Shown here: piece by piece, positions 39,060 to 49,712 of the stretch | Layout: each line of letters opens with the position of its first letter | Numbering within the stretch: the first letter of the stretch is position 1 | Notes under the pieces: generated by a model | Database searches by the model: none | What the model saw: only the letters and a program-made list of their open reading frames with translations | What the model was told of the DNA's origin: nothing | Source: Cypionkella sp. | GTDB taxonomy: Bacteria > Pseudomonadota > Alphaproteobacteria > Rhodobacterales > Rhodobacteraceae | NCBI GenBank assembly: GCA_025458525.1 | Contig: JALOSF010000004.1 | Location: forward strand, 1 to 64,000 | DNA: 64,000 nt | Direction of reading: 5' to 3' | Made by a program: the position numbers and the translations under genes

Positions 39060-39748
39060 TCCAGCCGACCCACGGTTTGCGGCATATCGCGCCCCAGCAC
39101 GGCGATCACCGTTTCGCCCGCGACCATGCTCTGGCCGATGGCCACCTGTGGGGCAACGCCTTCGGGCAGATAGACATCGACGCGGCTGCCAAAACGGATC
39201 AGGCCAAAACGCTCACCCGTGCGCAGCCCCTGCCCTTCGCTGACCCACCACATGATCCGCCGCGCCACAAGGCCCGCGATCTGCACCACCGCGATCTGCC
39301 GACCATCCGCCAGATCGATCCGCAGCGAGTTGCGTTCATTGTCCACCGACGCCTTGTCGAGCGAGGCATTCAGGAACTTGCCGGGGCGATAGCTCATGGC
39401 GCCGACCGTGCCCGCGATGGGCGCGCGGTTCACATGGCAGTTGAACACGTTCATGAACACCGAGACACGCAGCAAAGGCTCTGGCCCCATGCCCAGTTCT
39501 TCGGGCGGAACCGCGCGTTCGATCAACGAAATCACCCCATCGGCGGGCGACACAAGCAAACCTGCGCCTTGCGGGACCACACGCTTGGGGTCGCGAAAGA
39601 AATAATAGCACCAGACGGTCAGGCCGACCCCGATCCATCCCAACGGGTCCCAGATCAGGAAAAGCACAAGCGTGATCGCGGCAAAGATCGCGACGAACTT
39701 GTAACCCTCGGGGTGCATCGGTTTCAGAAACGTGCCAAGCATCGTCAT
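39056..39748 (-). CDS. psd: phosphatidylserine decarboxylase
   Basis: [44 protein letters not shown]. Confidence 0.95.
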   Translation of the reverse strand: MTMLGTFLKPMHPEGYKFVAIFAAITLVLFLIWDPLGWIGVGLTVWCYYFFRDPKRVVPQGAGLLVSPADGVISLIERAVPPEELGMGPEPLLRVSVFMNVFNCHVNRAPIAGTVGAMSYRPGKFLNASLDKASVDNERNSLRIDLADGRQIAVVQIAGLVARRIMWWVSEGQGLRTGERFGLIRFGSRVDVYLPEGVAPQVAIGQSMVAGETVIAVLGRDMPQTVGRLE

Positions 39749-39838
39749 GGGGGCGGTCCTTTCAGTATCAGGCCGAGCAGGTATCCCGACCGCAGGAGCG
39801 GAGCAAATGAAAACGACGCGAAAGCCCTGCTCTCATGC

Positions 39839-39864
39839 AAAAGGCGACCCGTCACCGGGCCGCC
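39839..39864 (-). terminator. rpoH terminator
   Basis: Minus strand GGCGGCCCGGTGACGGGTCGCCTTTT. Confidence 0.7.
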
Positions 39865-39886
39865 CCTGCCTGATGTCAAAACCGTG

Positions 39887-40783
39887 TCAGCCCGGAATGA
39901 CCATGCCCTTGCCCTTGGCAAGCTCTCGCATCCGGGACTGAAGTTTTTCAAAGGCACGCACTTCGATCTGGCGAATCCGCTCGCGGCTGACGTTATGCTT
40001 TTCCGACAAGGCCTCCAGCGTGACGGGTTCATCGGCCAGACGGCGCTGCATCAGGATTTCACGCTCCCGCTCGTTCAAGACCGACATCGCCTGCACCAGC
40101 AGGCGGCGGCGGATGTCCATCTCGTCATTCTCGGCATAGGCCTCGGCCTGATCGCTGTTTTCATCCTCCAGCCAGTCTTGCCATTGCGCGCCGCCATCCT
40201 CGGACCCGACCGTGGCATTGAGCGAGGCATCCGCGCCCGACATGCGGCGGTTCATGTCGATCACCTCGGCTTCTGTCACCGACAGGTCCTTGGCAATCTG
40301 GGCCACGTTTTCGGGGCGCAGATCGCCCTCCTCCAGCGCGCCAAGTTTGGCCTTGGCCTTGCGCAGGTTGAAAAACAGCTTCTTCTGCGCCGAGGTGGTG
40401 CCAAGTTTCACCAGGCTCCACGAGCGCAGGATGTATTCCTGAATGCTGGCGCGAATCCACCACATGGCATAGGTCGCAAGCCGGAACCCCCGCTCGGGGT
40501 CGAACCGCTTGACCGCCTGCATCAGGCCGACGTTGGCTTCCGAGATCACCTCGGCCTGTGGCAGGCCATAGCCGCGATATCCCATCGCGATCTTGGCCGC
40601 GAGGCGCAGGTGGCTGGTCACAAGTTTATGCGCCGCCGAGCTGTCTTCCCGATCAACCCAGGCCTTGGCCAGCATGTATTCTTCTTCCGGCTCCAGCAGC
40701 GGAAACTTGCGGATTTCCTGCATATACCGGTTCAAGCCCTGTTCCGGGCTTGGTGCGGGTAGATTTGTATAGGTGCTCATCAT
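39887..40783 (-). CDS. rpoH: RNA polymerase sigma factor RpoH
   Basis: LVTSHLRLAAKIAMGYRGYGLPQAEVISEANVGLMQAVKRFDPERGFRLATYAMWWIRASIQEYILRSWSLVK. Confidence 0.96.
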   Translation of the reverse strand: MMSTYTNLPAPSPEQGLNRYMQEIRKFPLLEPEEEYMLAKAWVDREDSSAAHKLVTSHLRLAAKIAMGYRGYGLPQAEVISEANVGLMQAVKRFDPERGFRLATYAMWWIRASIQEYILRSWSLVKLGTTSAQKKLFFNLRKAKAKLGALEEGDLRPENVAQIAKDLSVTEAEVIDMNRRMSGADASLNATVGSEDGGAQWQDWLEDENSDQAEAYAENDEMDIRRRLLVQAMSVLNEREREILMQRRLADEPVTLEALSEKHNVSRERIRQIEVRAFEKLQSRMRELAKGKGMVIPG

Positions 40784-40971
40784 TTGCCCCCTTTTTTGCC
40801 CCGGTGCCATCAGCCCCCGGGGGACCCATCAACCTAAGGTTATCCAGCCGTCCGTTCAAGGGCCCGGCCTATCATCCTTTGCTTAACGTAACATCAAGGC
40901 GGTTCTGTTCCGTTAGATAAGGTTTATGTCGGGCCTATCACGCATTTGTCACCGCTTTTGCGCCCACGCGC

Positions 40972-42030
40972 TCAGGGTCGGGGGGTGCGAAGCGCCTCCA
41001 GCAGTTCTGCCATGTCGGGCGGCAGCGGCGACGAGAACTCCAGCCACTCGCCCGTCACCGGATGGGAAAAGCCCAAGGTCGCCGCATGCAGCGCCTGCCG
41101 CGGGAAGCCGTTGCCATGCTCGGCCGCTGCTGGCGCCAGCACCTTGGGCGACAGTTTGCGCTTTCCCCCATAGGTCTGGTCGCCCAGCAGGCCGTGCCCC
41201 GCATGCGCCATATGCACCCGGATCTGATGGGTTCGCCCGGTTTCCAGCCAGCATTCCACCAGCGCGGCCTGATCGGCAAAGGCCTCGAGCACGCGCACCC
41301 GCGTCACCGCGTGGCGACCGTCGTGCCAGACCACGGCCTGTCGCTGGCGGTCGGTCTTGTGCCGGGCCAGCAGGGTGGCGATCTTGATGATCCCGCCGGT
41401 TTCGAACGACACCCCCTTGATCCCGCGCAGCCGCGGGTCAGCGGCGCTTGGCACGGCATGCACCAAGGCCAGATAGCGGCGGTTCACGTCATGGCGTTCG
41501 AACTGCGCGGCCAGCCCGTGATGCGCCTTGTCCGACTTTGCCACCACCAAAAGCCCGGTGGTGTCCTTGTCGATGCGGTGCACGATCCCGGGCCGCCGCG
41601 CGCCGCCGATGCCCGACAGCGTATCGCCGCAATGGGCCAGAAGCGCGTTGACCAAAGTTCCCGACGGCGTGCCCGGTGCCGGATGCACGACCATCCCCAC
41701 CGGCTTGTCCACCACGATCAGATGCGCATCCTCGAACACCACGGTCAGTGGAATATCCTCGGCCAGGGTTTCCAGCGGCACCGGAGGATCAAGCAACAGC
41801 GTGATCTGCTCGCCATCCTCGACGCGGATCTTGGGATCGGTCAGCGCGATGCCCGCGCGAAACACCGCGCCATCGGCAATCATCTTCATCAACCGGGTGC
41901 GCGACAGCGCGGCTTCCTCTGGCACTGACCGCGCAAGCGCCTTATCAAGACGATCAGCGCAGCCTTCGGCGATCGTCACCGTCAGGGTGATGTCTTCGCC
42001 ATCGTCCGCATCGGCAAAAGGGTCAGACAT
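40972..42030 (-). CDS. RluA/RluD family 23S rRNA pseudouridine synthase
   Basis: S4 domain; IVHRIDKDTTGLLVVAK; LETGRTHQIRVHMAHAGHGLLGDQTYGG. Confidence 0.95.
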   Translation of the reverse strand: MSDPFADADDGEDITLTVTIAEGCADRLDKALARSVPEEAALSRTRLMKMIADGAVFRAGIALTDPKIRVEDGEQITLLLDPPVPLETLAEDIPLTVVFEDAHLIVVDKPVGMVVHPAPGTPSGTLVNALLAHCGDTLSGIGGARRPGIVHRIDKDTTGLLVVAKSDKAHHGLAAQFERHDVNRRYLALVHAVPSAADPRLRGIKGVSFETGGIIKIATLLARHKTDRQRQAVVWHDGRHAVTRVRVLEAFADQAALVECWLETGRTHQIRVHMAHAGHGLLGDQTYGGKRKLSPKVLAPAAAEHGNGFPRQALHAATLGFSHPVTGEWLEFSSPLPPDMAELLEALRTPRP

Positions 42031-42367
42031 GAACAACACTCCGGGCGACGAAGCACTTCCTGCTTCGATCAGACTTCTGAAATGGCTGGTGATCGTTTTG
42101 ACCGCCACGATGATTGTCGGTGTCATAACGGTGGTTGGCCTGCTTGTCACCCGCATGCCGAATGCCGCAGCCCCCGTCATGACACCCGACCGTCTGACCC
42201 TGCCCCAAGGCGCACGCGCCGCAGCCGTCACGATGGGCAACGATTTCATCGCCGTCGTCACCGAGGATGACCGTATCCTGATCTTCAACCGGGACGGATC
42301 GTTTCGCCAAGAGGTGGAGGTGATCCCCGGCACCGATCCTTCGGCGGCCCCGAACAGCCAGCCCTGA
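42029..42367 (+). CDS. small inner-membrane protein (DUF6476-like)
   Basis: LLKWLVIVLTATMIVGVITVVGLLVTRMP TM; beta-rich C-term; divergent to the pseudouridine synthase. Confidence 0.75.
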   Translation: MNNTPGDEALPASIRLLKWLVIVLTATMIVGVITVVGLLVTRMPNAAAPVMTPDRLTLPQGARAAAVTMGNDFIAVVTEDDRILIFNRDGSFRQEVEVIPGTDPSAAPNSQP

Positions 42368-42370
42368 CGC

Positions 42371-42787
42371 TCAGACGCGCTTGAGCCGGATCACCACGTC
42401 CACGCGCGAAATCTCTGTCCCCTCGGGCGCATCGGGCAGACCCGTGATTTCCAGCTGATCCTTGGGGGCATCCGTCAATTCGGCGGTGTCTTCCCAATAG
42501 AAATGCGGGTGATCATCCATCCGGGTGTCGAAATAGCTTTTGGAGCCATCGACCACGACTTCGTTCATCAACCCGGCCGCGCAAAAGGCGCGCAAGGTGT
42601 TGTAAACCGTGGCAAGGCTGACCTTGTCACCCGACTGAACCGACAAGGCGAACAGGCTTTCGGCCGTGACGTGACGGTTCAACCCGTCCCCCACCAGCAG
42701 GGCAGCAAGCGACAGGCGTTGGCGCGTAGGCCGAAGCCCTGCACTTGCCAACCATTCCGTCCCACGCTTCAGTTCCGCAGCCCGCAT
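42371..42787 (-). CDS. irr: Irr-like Fur-family iron response regulator
   Basis: LRPTRQRLSLAALLVGDGLNRHVTAESLFALS...VSLATVYNTLRAFCAAGLMNEVV; adjacent to fabA. Confidence 0.88.
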   Translation of the reverse strand: MRAAELKRGTEWLASAGLRPTRQRLSLAALLVGDGLNRHVTAESLFALSVQSGDKVSLATVYNTLRAFCAAGLMNEVVVDGSKSYFDTRMDDHPHFYWEDTAELTDAPKDQLEITGLPDAPEGTEISRVDVVIRLKRV

Positions 42788-42953
42788 GCCAATTTTCCTG
42801 TGCCTTGGCCTATATAAAGGGCGCATCGGTGCAAATTCAATTGAAAACCGCCCAAACCGCGCCTAGGCGGCCCGGCGGCAGCGGCCTTGCCTAGCAATCC
42901 ATGCGAATGCTAAGGCGGGATCAAGGCTATCACAAAAGGGGGAGCAGTCGGCG

Positions 42954-43463
42954 ATGGGGCAATTTCCGTCATATTTTGACAAAGAGGCACTTCTGGCCTG
43001 CGCGCGTGGCGAGCTGTTCGGCCCCGGCAACGCCCAATTGCCCGCGCCACCCATGCTGATGATGGACCGGATCACCGAGATTTCCGAAGATGGGGGCCTG
43101 CATGGCAAGGGCCATGTCGTCGCCGAATTCGATATCACGCCGGATCTTTGGTTTTTCGAATGCCATTTTCCCGGCAACCCGATCATGCCGGGCTGCCTTG
43201 GGCTGGACGGGCTGTGGCAGCTGACCGGGTTCAATCTGGGCTGGCGCGGCTGGAAGGGGCGCGGCTACGCCCTTGGCGTGGGGGAGGTGAAACTGACCGG
43301 CATGGTGCGGCCTGATCGCAAGATGCTGACCTACAAGGTGGATTTCACCAAGGCGCTGACCACCCGCCGCCTGACGATGGGCGTGGCCGACGGGATCGTC
43401 GAAGCCGACGGCGAGGTGATCTATGTCGTCAAGGACATGAAGGTCGCGCTCAGCGAAAGCTGA
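42954..43463 (+). CDS. fabA: 3-hydroxydecanoyl-[ACP] dehydratase/isomerase
   Basis: [39 protein letters not shown]. Confidence 0.97.
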   Translation: MGQFPSYFDKEALLACARGELFGPGNAQLPAPPMLMMDRITEISEDGGLHGKGHVVAEFDITPDLWFFECHFPGNPIMPGCLGLDGLWQLTGFNLGWRGWKGRGYALGVGEVKLTGMVRPDRKMLTYKVDFTKALTTRRLTMGVADGIVEADGEVIYVVKDMKVALSES

Positions 43464-43470
43464 GGCGGTG

Positions 43471-43518
43471 GATCGCGGCCCGGCCGCGCGGGTCAGGTTG
43501 AAACCGGCGGCCGCGATC
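43471..43518. repeat. 10-bp perfect inverted repeat (48-nt stem-loop) between fabA and fabB
   Basis: GATCGCGGCC...GGCCGCGATC. Confidence 0.7.
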
Positions 43519-43662
43519 TTGATCTGCTCACGCGGCGACCAAGCCCCGCGCCAGATCGGTTGCGCATCGGCCTTGTCGCCAGGGGCGCCATGGCCGATGT
43601 GACTGCTTGCCCCCTGTCCTCTGCTGGCCTAAACAGGCTTCAACAAGACCAAAGGAGCCGCC

Positions 43663-44892
43663 ATGCGTCGCGTCGTCATCACCGGCATCGGTATCGTATC
43701 CCCCATCGGCAACACGGCTGCCGAGGTTGAAGCGTCTTTGCGTGCCGGAAAATCCGGCATCGTCTTCGCGCCCGAATACGCCGAGCGCGGGTTCCGCAGT
43801 CAGGTGCACGGCCAGCCGCAGATCGTGCTGGAGGACAATATCGACAAGCGCGACCTGCGGTTCATGGGCGATGGCGCGGCCTATAACTTCATCGCGATGC
43901 GTCAGGCGATCGAGGACTCGGGGCTGGAGCCGTCCGATATCTCGAACGAACGGACCGGCATCATCGTCGGTTCGGGCGGGCCGTCGACCAAATCCTTTTT
44001 CAAGGCGCATAACATCGTGCGCGAAAGCGGCAGCCCGAAACGGATCGGCCCCTTTGGCGTGACCAAGGGCATGTCCTCGACCAACTCGGCCTGCCTTGCG
44101 ACCCCGTTCAAGATCAAGGGTGTGAACTATTCGATCACCTCCGCCTGCTCCACCTCGGCCCACTGCATCGGCAACGGGGCAGAGCTGATCCAGTTCGGCA
44201 AGCAGGACATCGTCTTTGCCGGCGGCGGCGAGGAACTGGACTGGACCCTGTCCTGCCTGTTCGACGCGATGGGGGCGATGTCTTCCAAATACAACGACAC
44301 GCCCGAACGCGCCTCGCGCGCCTTTGACGCCACCCGCGACGGGTTCGTGATTGCGGGCGGCGGCGGCGTGGTGGTTCTGGAAGAACTGAACCATGCCCTC
44401 GCCCGCGGCGCAAAGATCTATGCCGAGGTCACGGGCTATGGCGCGACGTCGGACGGGCACGACATGGTTGCCCCGTCGGGCGAGGGTGGCGAGCGGTCGA
44501 TGCGCCAGGCGCTGTCCACCCTGCCCGAGGGTCGCAAGATCAGCTATATCAACGCCCATGGCACCAGCACGCCCGCGGGCGACGTGACCGAGGTAAAGGC
44601 CGTGCGCCGTGTGTTTGGCGAAGGATCGGTGCCGCCGATCTCGTCCACCAAATCGCTGACCGGGCACAGCCTTGGCGCAACCGGGGTGCATGAGGCGATC
44701 TATTCGCTGTTGATGCTGAACGGCAATTTCATCACGGCTTCGGCCAACGTCACCCAACTTGACCCCGAGTTGAAGCCCGAGGAAATCGCGACAACCTACC
44801 GCGACGGCGTCGATCTCGACTCGGTTCTGTCCAACAGCTTTGGCTTTGGCGGCACCAATGCGACACTGGTGATGAGCAAGTATCGCGCATAA
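43663..44892 (+). CDS. fabB: beta-ketoacyl-ACP synthase I
   Basis: [49 protein letters not shown]. Confidence 0.96.
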   Translation: MRRVVITGIGIVSPIGNTAAEVEASLRAGKSGIVFAPEYAERGFRSQVHGQPQIVLEDNIDKRDLRFMGDGAAYNFIAMRQAIEDSGLEPSDISNERTGIIVGSGGPSTKSFFKAHNIVRESGSPKRIGPFGVTKGMSSTNSACLATPFKIKGVNYSITSACSTSAHCIGNGAELIQFGKQDIVFAGGGEELDWTLSCLFDAMGAMSSKYNDTPERASRAFDATRDGFVIAGGGGVVVLEELNHALARGAKIYAEVTGYGATSDGHDMVAPSGEGGERSMRQALSTLPEGRKISYINAHGTSTPAGDVTEVKAVRRVFGEGSVPPISSTKSLTGHSLGATGVHEAIYSLLMLNGNFITASANVTQLDPELKPEEIATTYRDGVDLDSVLSNSFGFGGTNATLVMSKYRA

Positions 44893-44902
44893 GGAGACAG
44901 CC

Positions 44903-45691
44903 ATGGCGAACTGGATGACCGGCAAGCGCGGGCTTGTCATGGGCGTCGCGAACGAACGCTCGATTGCCTGGGGCATTGCCAAGACACTGGCCGATGAAGG
45001 GGCGGAGCTTGCCTTTTCCTATCAGGGTGACGCCTTTGGCAAGCGCGTCGAACCCTTGGCCGCATCCGTCGGCTCCAGCCTCCTCGTCGATGTCGATGTG
45101 AACGATGACAACAGCCTTGACGCCTGCTTTGCCACGCTGAAAGACCGCTGGGGCAGCATGGATTTCCTCATCCATGCCATCGCCTTTTCCGACAAGACCG
45201 AACTGACGGGCCGGTTCATCAACACCAGCCGCGGGAATTTTCAGAACTCGCTGACCATTTCCTGCTTTTCCTTCATCGATGTCGCGCGCCGCGCGTCCGA
45301 GATGATGCCGGATGGCGGCAGCCTGATCACGCTGACCTTTCAGGGGTCAAACCGCGTCTCGCCCAATTACAATGTGATGGGGGTGGCCAAGGCCGCACTT
45401 GAAAGTGCCACGCGCTATCTGGCCAATGACCTTGGTCCGCAAAAGATCCGGGTGAATGCCATCTCGCCGGGGCCGATGAAAACCCTGGCCGGGGCCGCGA
45501 TTGGCGGCGCGCGCGCCACCTATCGCCATACCGAGGAAAACGCCCCCCTGCGCGCCAACGCGACGCTGGAGGCGATCGGCGGCACGGCGGCCTGGCTGTG
45601 TTCAGACTTTGGCGCCTCGACCACCGGCGAGGTGATCCATGTCGATGGCGGCTATCACGTTCTGGGCTTCCCACAGCCCGCCAATATGTAA
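44903..45691 (+). CDS. fabI: enoyl-ACP reductase FabI
   Basis: GKRGLVMGVANERSIAWGIAKTLADEGAELAFSYQG; NYNVMGVAKAALESATRYLA. Confidence 0.96.
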   Translation: MANWMTGKRGLVMGVANERSIAWGIAKTLADEGAELAFSYQGDAFGKRVEPLAASVGSSLLVDVDVNDDNSLDACFATLKDRWGSMDFLIHAIAFSDKTELTGRFINTSRGNFQNSLTISCFSFIDVARRASEMMPDGGSLITLTFQGSNRVSPNYNVMGVAKAALESATRYLANDLGPQKIRVNAISPGPMKTLAGAAIGGARATYRHTEENAPLRANATLEAIGGTAAWLCSDFGASTTGEVIHVDGGYHVLGFPQPANM

Positions 45692-45710
45692 ACGACTGGC
45701 GCGGATGAAA

Positions 45711-45735
45711 AAATCCGGCCCTGTGGGCCGGATTT
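45711..45735. terminator. Terminator between convergent fabI and GS-like gene
   Basis: AAATCCGGCCC-TGT-GGGCCGGATTT perfect 11-bp stem. Confidence 0.8.
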
Positions 45736-45738
45736 CTG

Positions 45739-47133
45739 TCAGACGGTGTGCAGGTAAAGGTCGAAGTCCACCTCAGACACCGTGCGCATGACCCGCGCAT
45801 ATTCCGCCGCCTTGATCGCGGTGAAGGTGCGGTGCATATCCTCGCCCAAGGCATCCTTCAGGAACGCCGATCCCTTTGCCACCTCGATCGCCTGCCGCCA
45901 ATCCAGCGGGATGGCGGGCGCGTCCTGCGCGTCTTGATAGCCGTTTCCGGTGGTTTCCGGGCCGGGGTCGATCTTGTGCCGCAAACCGTGCCGGATCCCG
46001 GCCAGAACCGTGGCCGCGACCAGATAGGGGTTTGCGTCCACCCCCGCCGGGCGGTGTTCAATGCGCCGCGCCCGCCTGTCCCCCGCCGGAATGCGCAGGG
46101 CGACCGACCGGTTGTTGACGCCCCAGGTCGGGCTGACCGGGGCATAGCTTTGGCTGGCAAAGCGGCGCCAGGAATTGGCGTGCGGCGCAAAGACCAGCAT
46201 CGATTCGCCCATCGTGGCGCGCAACCCGCCCAAAGCGTGCAAAAGCGTAGAGTTCCAGCGGCCTTCCTCGGCCTCGACAAAGACGTTTGTGCCGGCCGCA
46301 TCCATCAGCGAGACGTGAAAATGCATGCCAGAGCCTGCATAATCCTCGTTGGGCTTGGCCATGAAACAGGCCGTCACGCCATGCGCCCGCGCCTGAGCCC
46401 GGACGATTCGCTTCAGGCGGATCAAATCATCTGCCGCCTTCATCACATCGGTGCGGTAATGCAGCGTCAGCTCGTATTGGCCGGGGGCATATTCCGAGAT
46501 CATCGTCTCTGCCGTGATCCCCGCCTTGGCCGCCCCGGCATAGATGCCGGAAAACAGCGGCAACATGCCATGCAGGTGATCGACCGAATAGACCTCGGTC
46601 TTGGCCGACCTGCGGCCATCCAGCACATCGCGCGCCGGCTGCATCTTGCCATCCGCGCCGCGTTCATTGGCCAGCAGGAAGAACTCCAGCTCGAAGGCGG
46701 CGGCGGGAAACAGGCCCTCGCCGGCCAGCGCATCGACCTGCCGTTGCAACGCATGGCGCGGGTCCGAAGACATCGGAGCGCCGTCAAGATCATACATCGA
46801 CATCAAGACCTCGCCGCGGGGCGGCTCTGTGCCGTGCAAGGGCACCAGAGTGCCGGGAATTGGCCAGGCCCGCAGGTCGCCATCCCCCTGATCCCAGATC
46901 AGCCCGGTTTCATGCACATCCTCGCCGCAGATGTCGAGCCCGAGGATCGAGATCGGCAAATGCCGCCCGCTGTTATAAAGCGACAAGAGTTCGTGGCGAC
47001 GGATGATCTTTCCCCGGCCGATTCCATTCGAATCGTGCAAGACGATGTCAAAAGCCTCGATCTCGGGATGCTGCGCCAGAAAGGCTTCGGCTTCGGACGG
47101 GTCAGAGCCCGACGGGCTGTGGTGTGCGGACAT
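45739..47133 (-). CDS. glutamine synthetase family protein (gamma-glutamylpolyamine synthetase-like)
   Basis: FELEFFLL; YEL...GSGMHFHVSL; RRIEHRPAGVDANPYLVAATVLAG. Confidence 0.88.
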   Translation of the reverse strand: MSAHHSPSGSDPSEAEAFLAQHPEIEAFDIVLHDSNGIGRGKIIRRHELLSLYNSGRHLPISILGLDICGEDVHETGLIWDQGDGDLRAWPIPGTLVPLHGTEPPRGEVLMSMYDLDGAPMSSDPRHALQRQVDALAGEGLFPAAAFELEFFLLANERGADGKMQPARDVLDGRRSAKTEVYSVDHLHGMLPLFSGIYAGAAKAGITAETMISEYAPGQYELTLHYRTDVMKAADDLIRLKRIVRAQARAHGVTACFMAKPNEDYAGSGMHFHVSLMDAAGTNVFVEAEEGRWNSTLLHALGGLRATMGESMLVFAPHANSWRRFASQSYAPVSPTWGVNNRSVALRIPAGDRRARRIEHRPAGVDANPYLVAATVLAGIRHGLRHKIDPGPETTGNGYQDAQDAPAIPLDWRQAIEVAKGSAFLKDALGEDMHRTFTAIKAAEYARVMRTVSEVDFDLYLHTV

Positions 47134-47141
47134 GGGGGCTC

Positions 47142-48509
47142 TCAGGCAAAAAGCTCGGACAGGATTTCATCAAAGGCAAGGATCAGCCGGTCCACCTGCC
47201 GCGGTTTGGTGGCAGGGCTGACCAGCATCATGTTGTGGAACGGCGCGATCAGGCAGCCGCGGTTCAACAAGGCGGTGTGCAGCGCAGCCTCGACCTTTGG
47301 CTGATGCGCGGCGGCGGCCTCGGTCCCGTTGCGCAGGGGTCCGGGGGCGCAGATGAATTCGACCCGCGCACCGACCCGCACCACATGCCAGGGCGCAGCA
47401 TGTGCCGCGATCACCCGGTCCAGACCCGCGGCCAACCGCGCGGCCCCTGCCTCCATATGGGCATAGGCGGCCTCGGTCATCACCTCGGAGAGGGTGGCAA
47501 GCAGACAGGCGAATTGCATCGGGTTGGCCGAAAGCGTGGTGCCCATGCCGGAGTGGCCCGGCGGGCGCGCGGCGTCATAGGCGTTGAACCCTGCGGCGAC
47601 CGCATCGGTCATGCCCCAGACCGCGGTCGGAAGCCCGCCCGCCACGCATTTGCCCACCACGAACATGTCGGGCGTCAGCCCATGCACCCGGGTGTAGCCC
47701 CCCAATCCGGTCGAAATCGTGTGGGTTTCGTCGATGATCAGCAGTGCGCCATACTGCCGGGTCAAGGCGCGAAGCCCGTCATGAAAGCCAGCCTCGGGCA
47801 GCACCATGCAGGAATTTGTCATGACCGGCTCTGTAAGCACCGCCGCCACATCGCCCTTGGCCAGCGCCGCCTCGACCCCGGCAAGGTCGTTGAATTCACA
47901 CACCACCGCACCAAGGGACAGATCCTGCACCTGCCCCACAAGGCCCGCGCGGTTCACCGTCTTGCCGTGCGACAGTTCCACCATCGTGTCGTCCAGCGTG
48001 CCGTGATAGCAGCCGTTGAAAACCAGAACCTTCGGCCGCCCGGTGACGGCCCGCGCGACACGCAAGGCAAACCGATTTGCATCGGTCGCCGTGGTGGCAA
48101 TCTGCCAGCGAAAGGCACCAAAGCGTTCGGTCAGCCAGGCACCCGCCTCCAGCGCGGCCTCGGTCGGCAGCATATAGGTCAGCCCACGCCGCGCCTGGGC
48201 GCGGATCGCGTCGGCCACCGGCTTCGGCGAATGGCCGAACATCGACCCGGTATCGCCAAGGCAAAAATCGTCGATGTCATAGCCATCGATATCGGTAAGC
48301 CGCGCGCCCTTGGCCTTGGCGACCAAGGGCAGATGCGGCATCGGCCAATCGCGCATCCAGTGCATCGGCACATTGTTCAGAAAGGCCCCCGCCCCCTTGG
48401 CCATCGCCGCCGCAGATGCCGTCCGTGACGCCGCATAGCGCCGCGCCTCGCGCGTAGCAAAGGCAGTCAGACGGTCAGGGTCGATTCCGGCGATGAAGGT
48501 GTCAAGCAT
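47142..48509 (-). CDS. class III aminotransferase
   Basis: GALLIIDETHTISTGLGGYTRVHGLTPDMFVVGKCVAGGLPTAVWG. Confidence 0.9.
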   Translation of the reverse strand: MLDTFIAGIDPDRLTAFATREARRYAASRTASAAAMAKGAGAFLNNVPMHWMRDWPMPHLPLVAKAKGARLTDIDGYDIDDFCLGDTGSMFGHSPKPVADAIRAQARRGLTYMLPTEAALEAGAWLTERFGAFRWQIATTATDANRFALRVARAVTGRPKVLVFNGCYHGTLDDTMVELSHGKTVNRAGLVGQVQDLSLGAVVCEFNDLAGVEAALAKGDVAAVLTEPVMTNSCMVLPEAGFHDGLRALTRQYGALLIIDETHTISTGLGGYTRVHGLTPDMFVVGKCVAGGLPTAVWGMTDAVAAGFNAYDAARPPGHSGMGTTLSANPMQFACLLATLSEVMTEAAYAHMEAGAARLAAGLDRVIAAHAAPWHVVRVGARVEFICAPGPLRNGTEAAAAHQPKVEAALHTALLNRGCLIAPFHNMMLVSPATKPRQVDRLILAFDEILSELFA

Positions 48510-48653
48510 GGCAGGCCCTTGTGACGATAAGGCAGAGGCGAACGGCTTGCGGCAGTATCGTCTGAAATTTGATCAAATGGAAGGGCAAGTCGCAGGTATG
48601 CGCCGGGGCCTTTGCGCAGCCACTGCCCCTTGCCGAACCGGGCAATCGGCAGG

Positions 48654-49712
48654 TCAGAGCCAGTCGCCGCGCCCGGTGCCAACGGCATCGGCGACCGATG
48701 CGAATCCGTCTCTGGCAAGGCAATCGTCCAGACCGCGCGCAATACGCGCCGCCAGCCCAAGGCCGTGATAGACCATCGCGGTGTAAAGCTGCACGGCCGA
48801 GGCCCCGGCACGGATCTTCGCATAGGCATCTTCTGCACTTGCAATGCCACCCACCCCGATCAGCGGGATGCGGCCTTGGGTCGCCTGGGACAGCTGTGCC
48901 AGCACCCGTGTGGACTTTTCGAACAATGGTGCCCCTGACAGTCCGCCCATTTCGTTGCGGGATGCACTTTTCAGACCTTCCCGCGACAGCGTGGTATTGG
49001 TCGCGATGATGCCCGACAGACCCGCGCCAACCGCGACTTCGGCAATCTCGGCGATGTCGTCGGGTGCAAGATCGGGCGCAATCTTGAGGAACACGGGAAC
49101 CGGACGCGCCAGACCGTCGCGCACCTCCATCACGCGGGCCAAGAGGGCGGCAAGTGCCTCTGCCCCTTGCAGATCGCGCAGCTTTTCGGTGTTGGGGGAA
49201 CTGACATTCACGGTGGCAAAATCCACATGCGGCCCGCAATGGGCAAGCACATGGGCAAAATCGGCCGAGCGATCGGGCGAGGTCTTGTTCGCCCCGAGGT
49301 TAAGCCCGATGGGCAAGCTGCGCGGGCGCGCCGCAAGGCGCGTGGCAATCGCCTGCATGCCCTCGTTGTTGAAGCCGAACCTGTTGATCGCGGCGCGATC
49401 TTCGGCCAGCCGGAAAAGCCTTGGCTTTGGGTTGCCCGGTTGCGGCAGCGGCGTGGCTGCCCCGACCTCGACAAAGCCAAAGCCCGCCCGCGCCAAGGCG
49501 TCAAGCGCGGTCGCATTCTTGTCAAAGCCAGCGGCCAGCCCGACCGGGTTTTGCAGGTCCATCCCGGCAATCCGGGTGGCAAGGCGCGGCGAGGTCACTG
49601 GCCCGGACAGCGGCACCAGCCCAAGACGCAAGGCACGCAGCGAAAGGCCATGCGCCATTTCCGGGTCCATCCGGTGCAAAACGGCAAGGCCCAGCCGTTC
49701 GAACCCGCTCAC
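48654..49712 (-). CDS. pyrD: quinone-dependent dihydroorotate dehydrogenase
   Basis: [47 protein letters not shown] start. Confidence 0.95.
   Translation of the reverse strand: MSGFERLGLAVLHRMDPEMAHGLSLRALRLGLVPLSGPVTSPRLATRIAGMDLQNPVGLAAGFDKNATALDALARAGFGFVEVGAATPLPQPGNPKPRLFRLAEDRAAINRFGFNNEGMQAIATRLAARPRSLPIGLNLGANKTSPDRSADFAHVLAHCGPHVDFATVNVSSPNTEKLRDLQGAEALAALLARVMEVRDGLARPVPVFLKIAPDLAPDDIAEIAEVAVGAGLSGIIATNTTLSREGLKSASRNEMGGLSGAPLFEKSTRVLAQLSQATQGRIPLIGVGGIASAEDAYAKIRAGASAVQLYTAMVYHGLGLAARIARGLDDCLARDGFASVADAVGTGRGDWL

Noticed and set aside
45748-47304. 518-aa plus-strand ORF
   Set aside because: Antisense to the GS-like gene.
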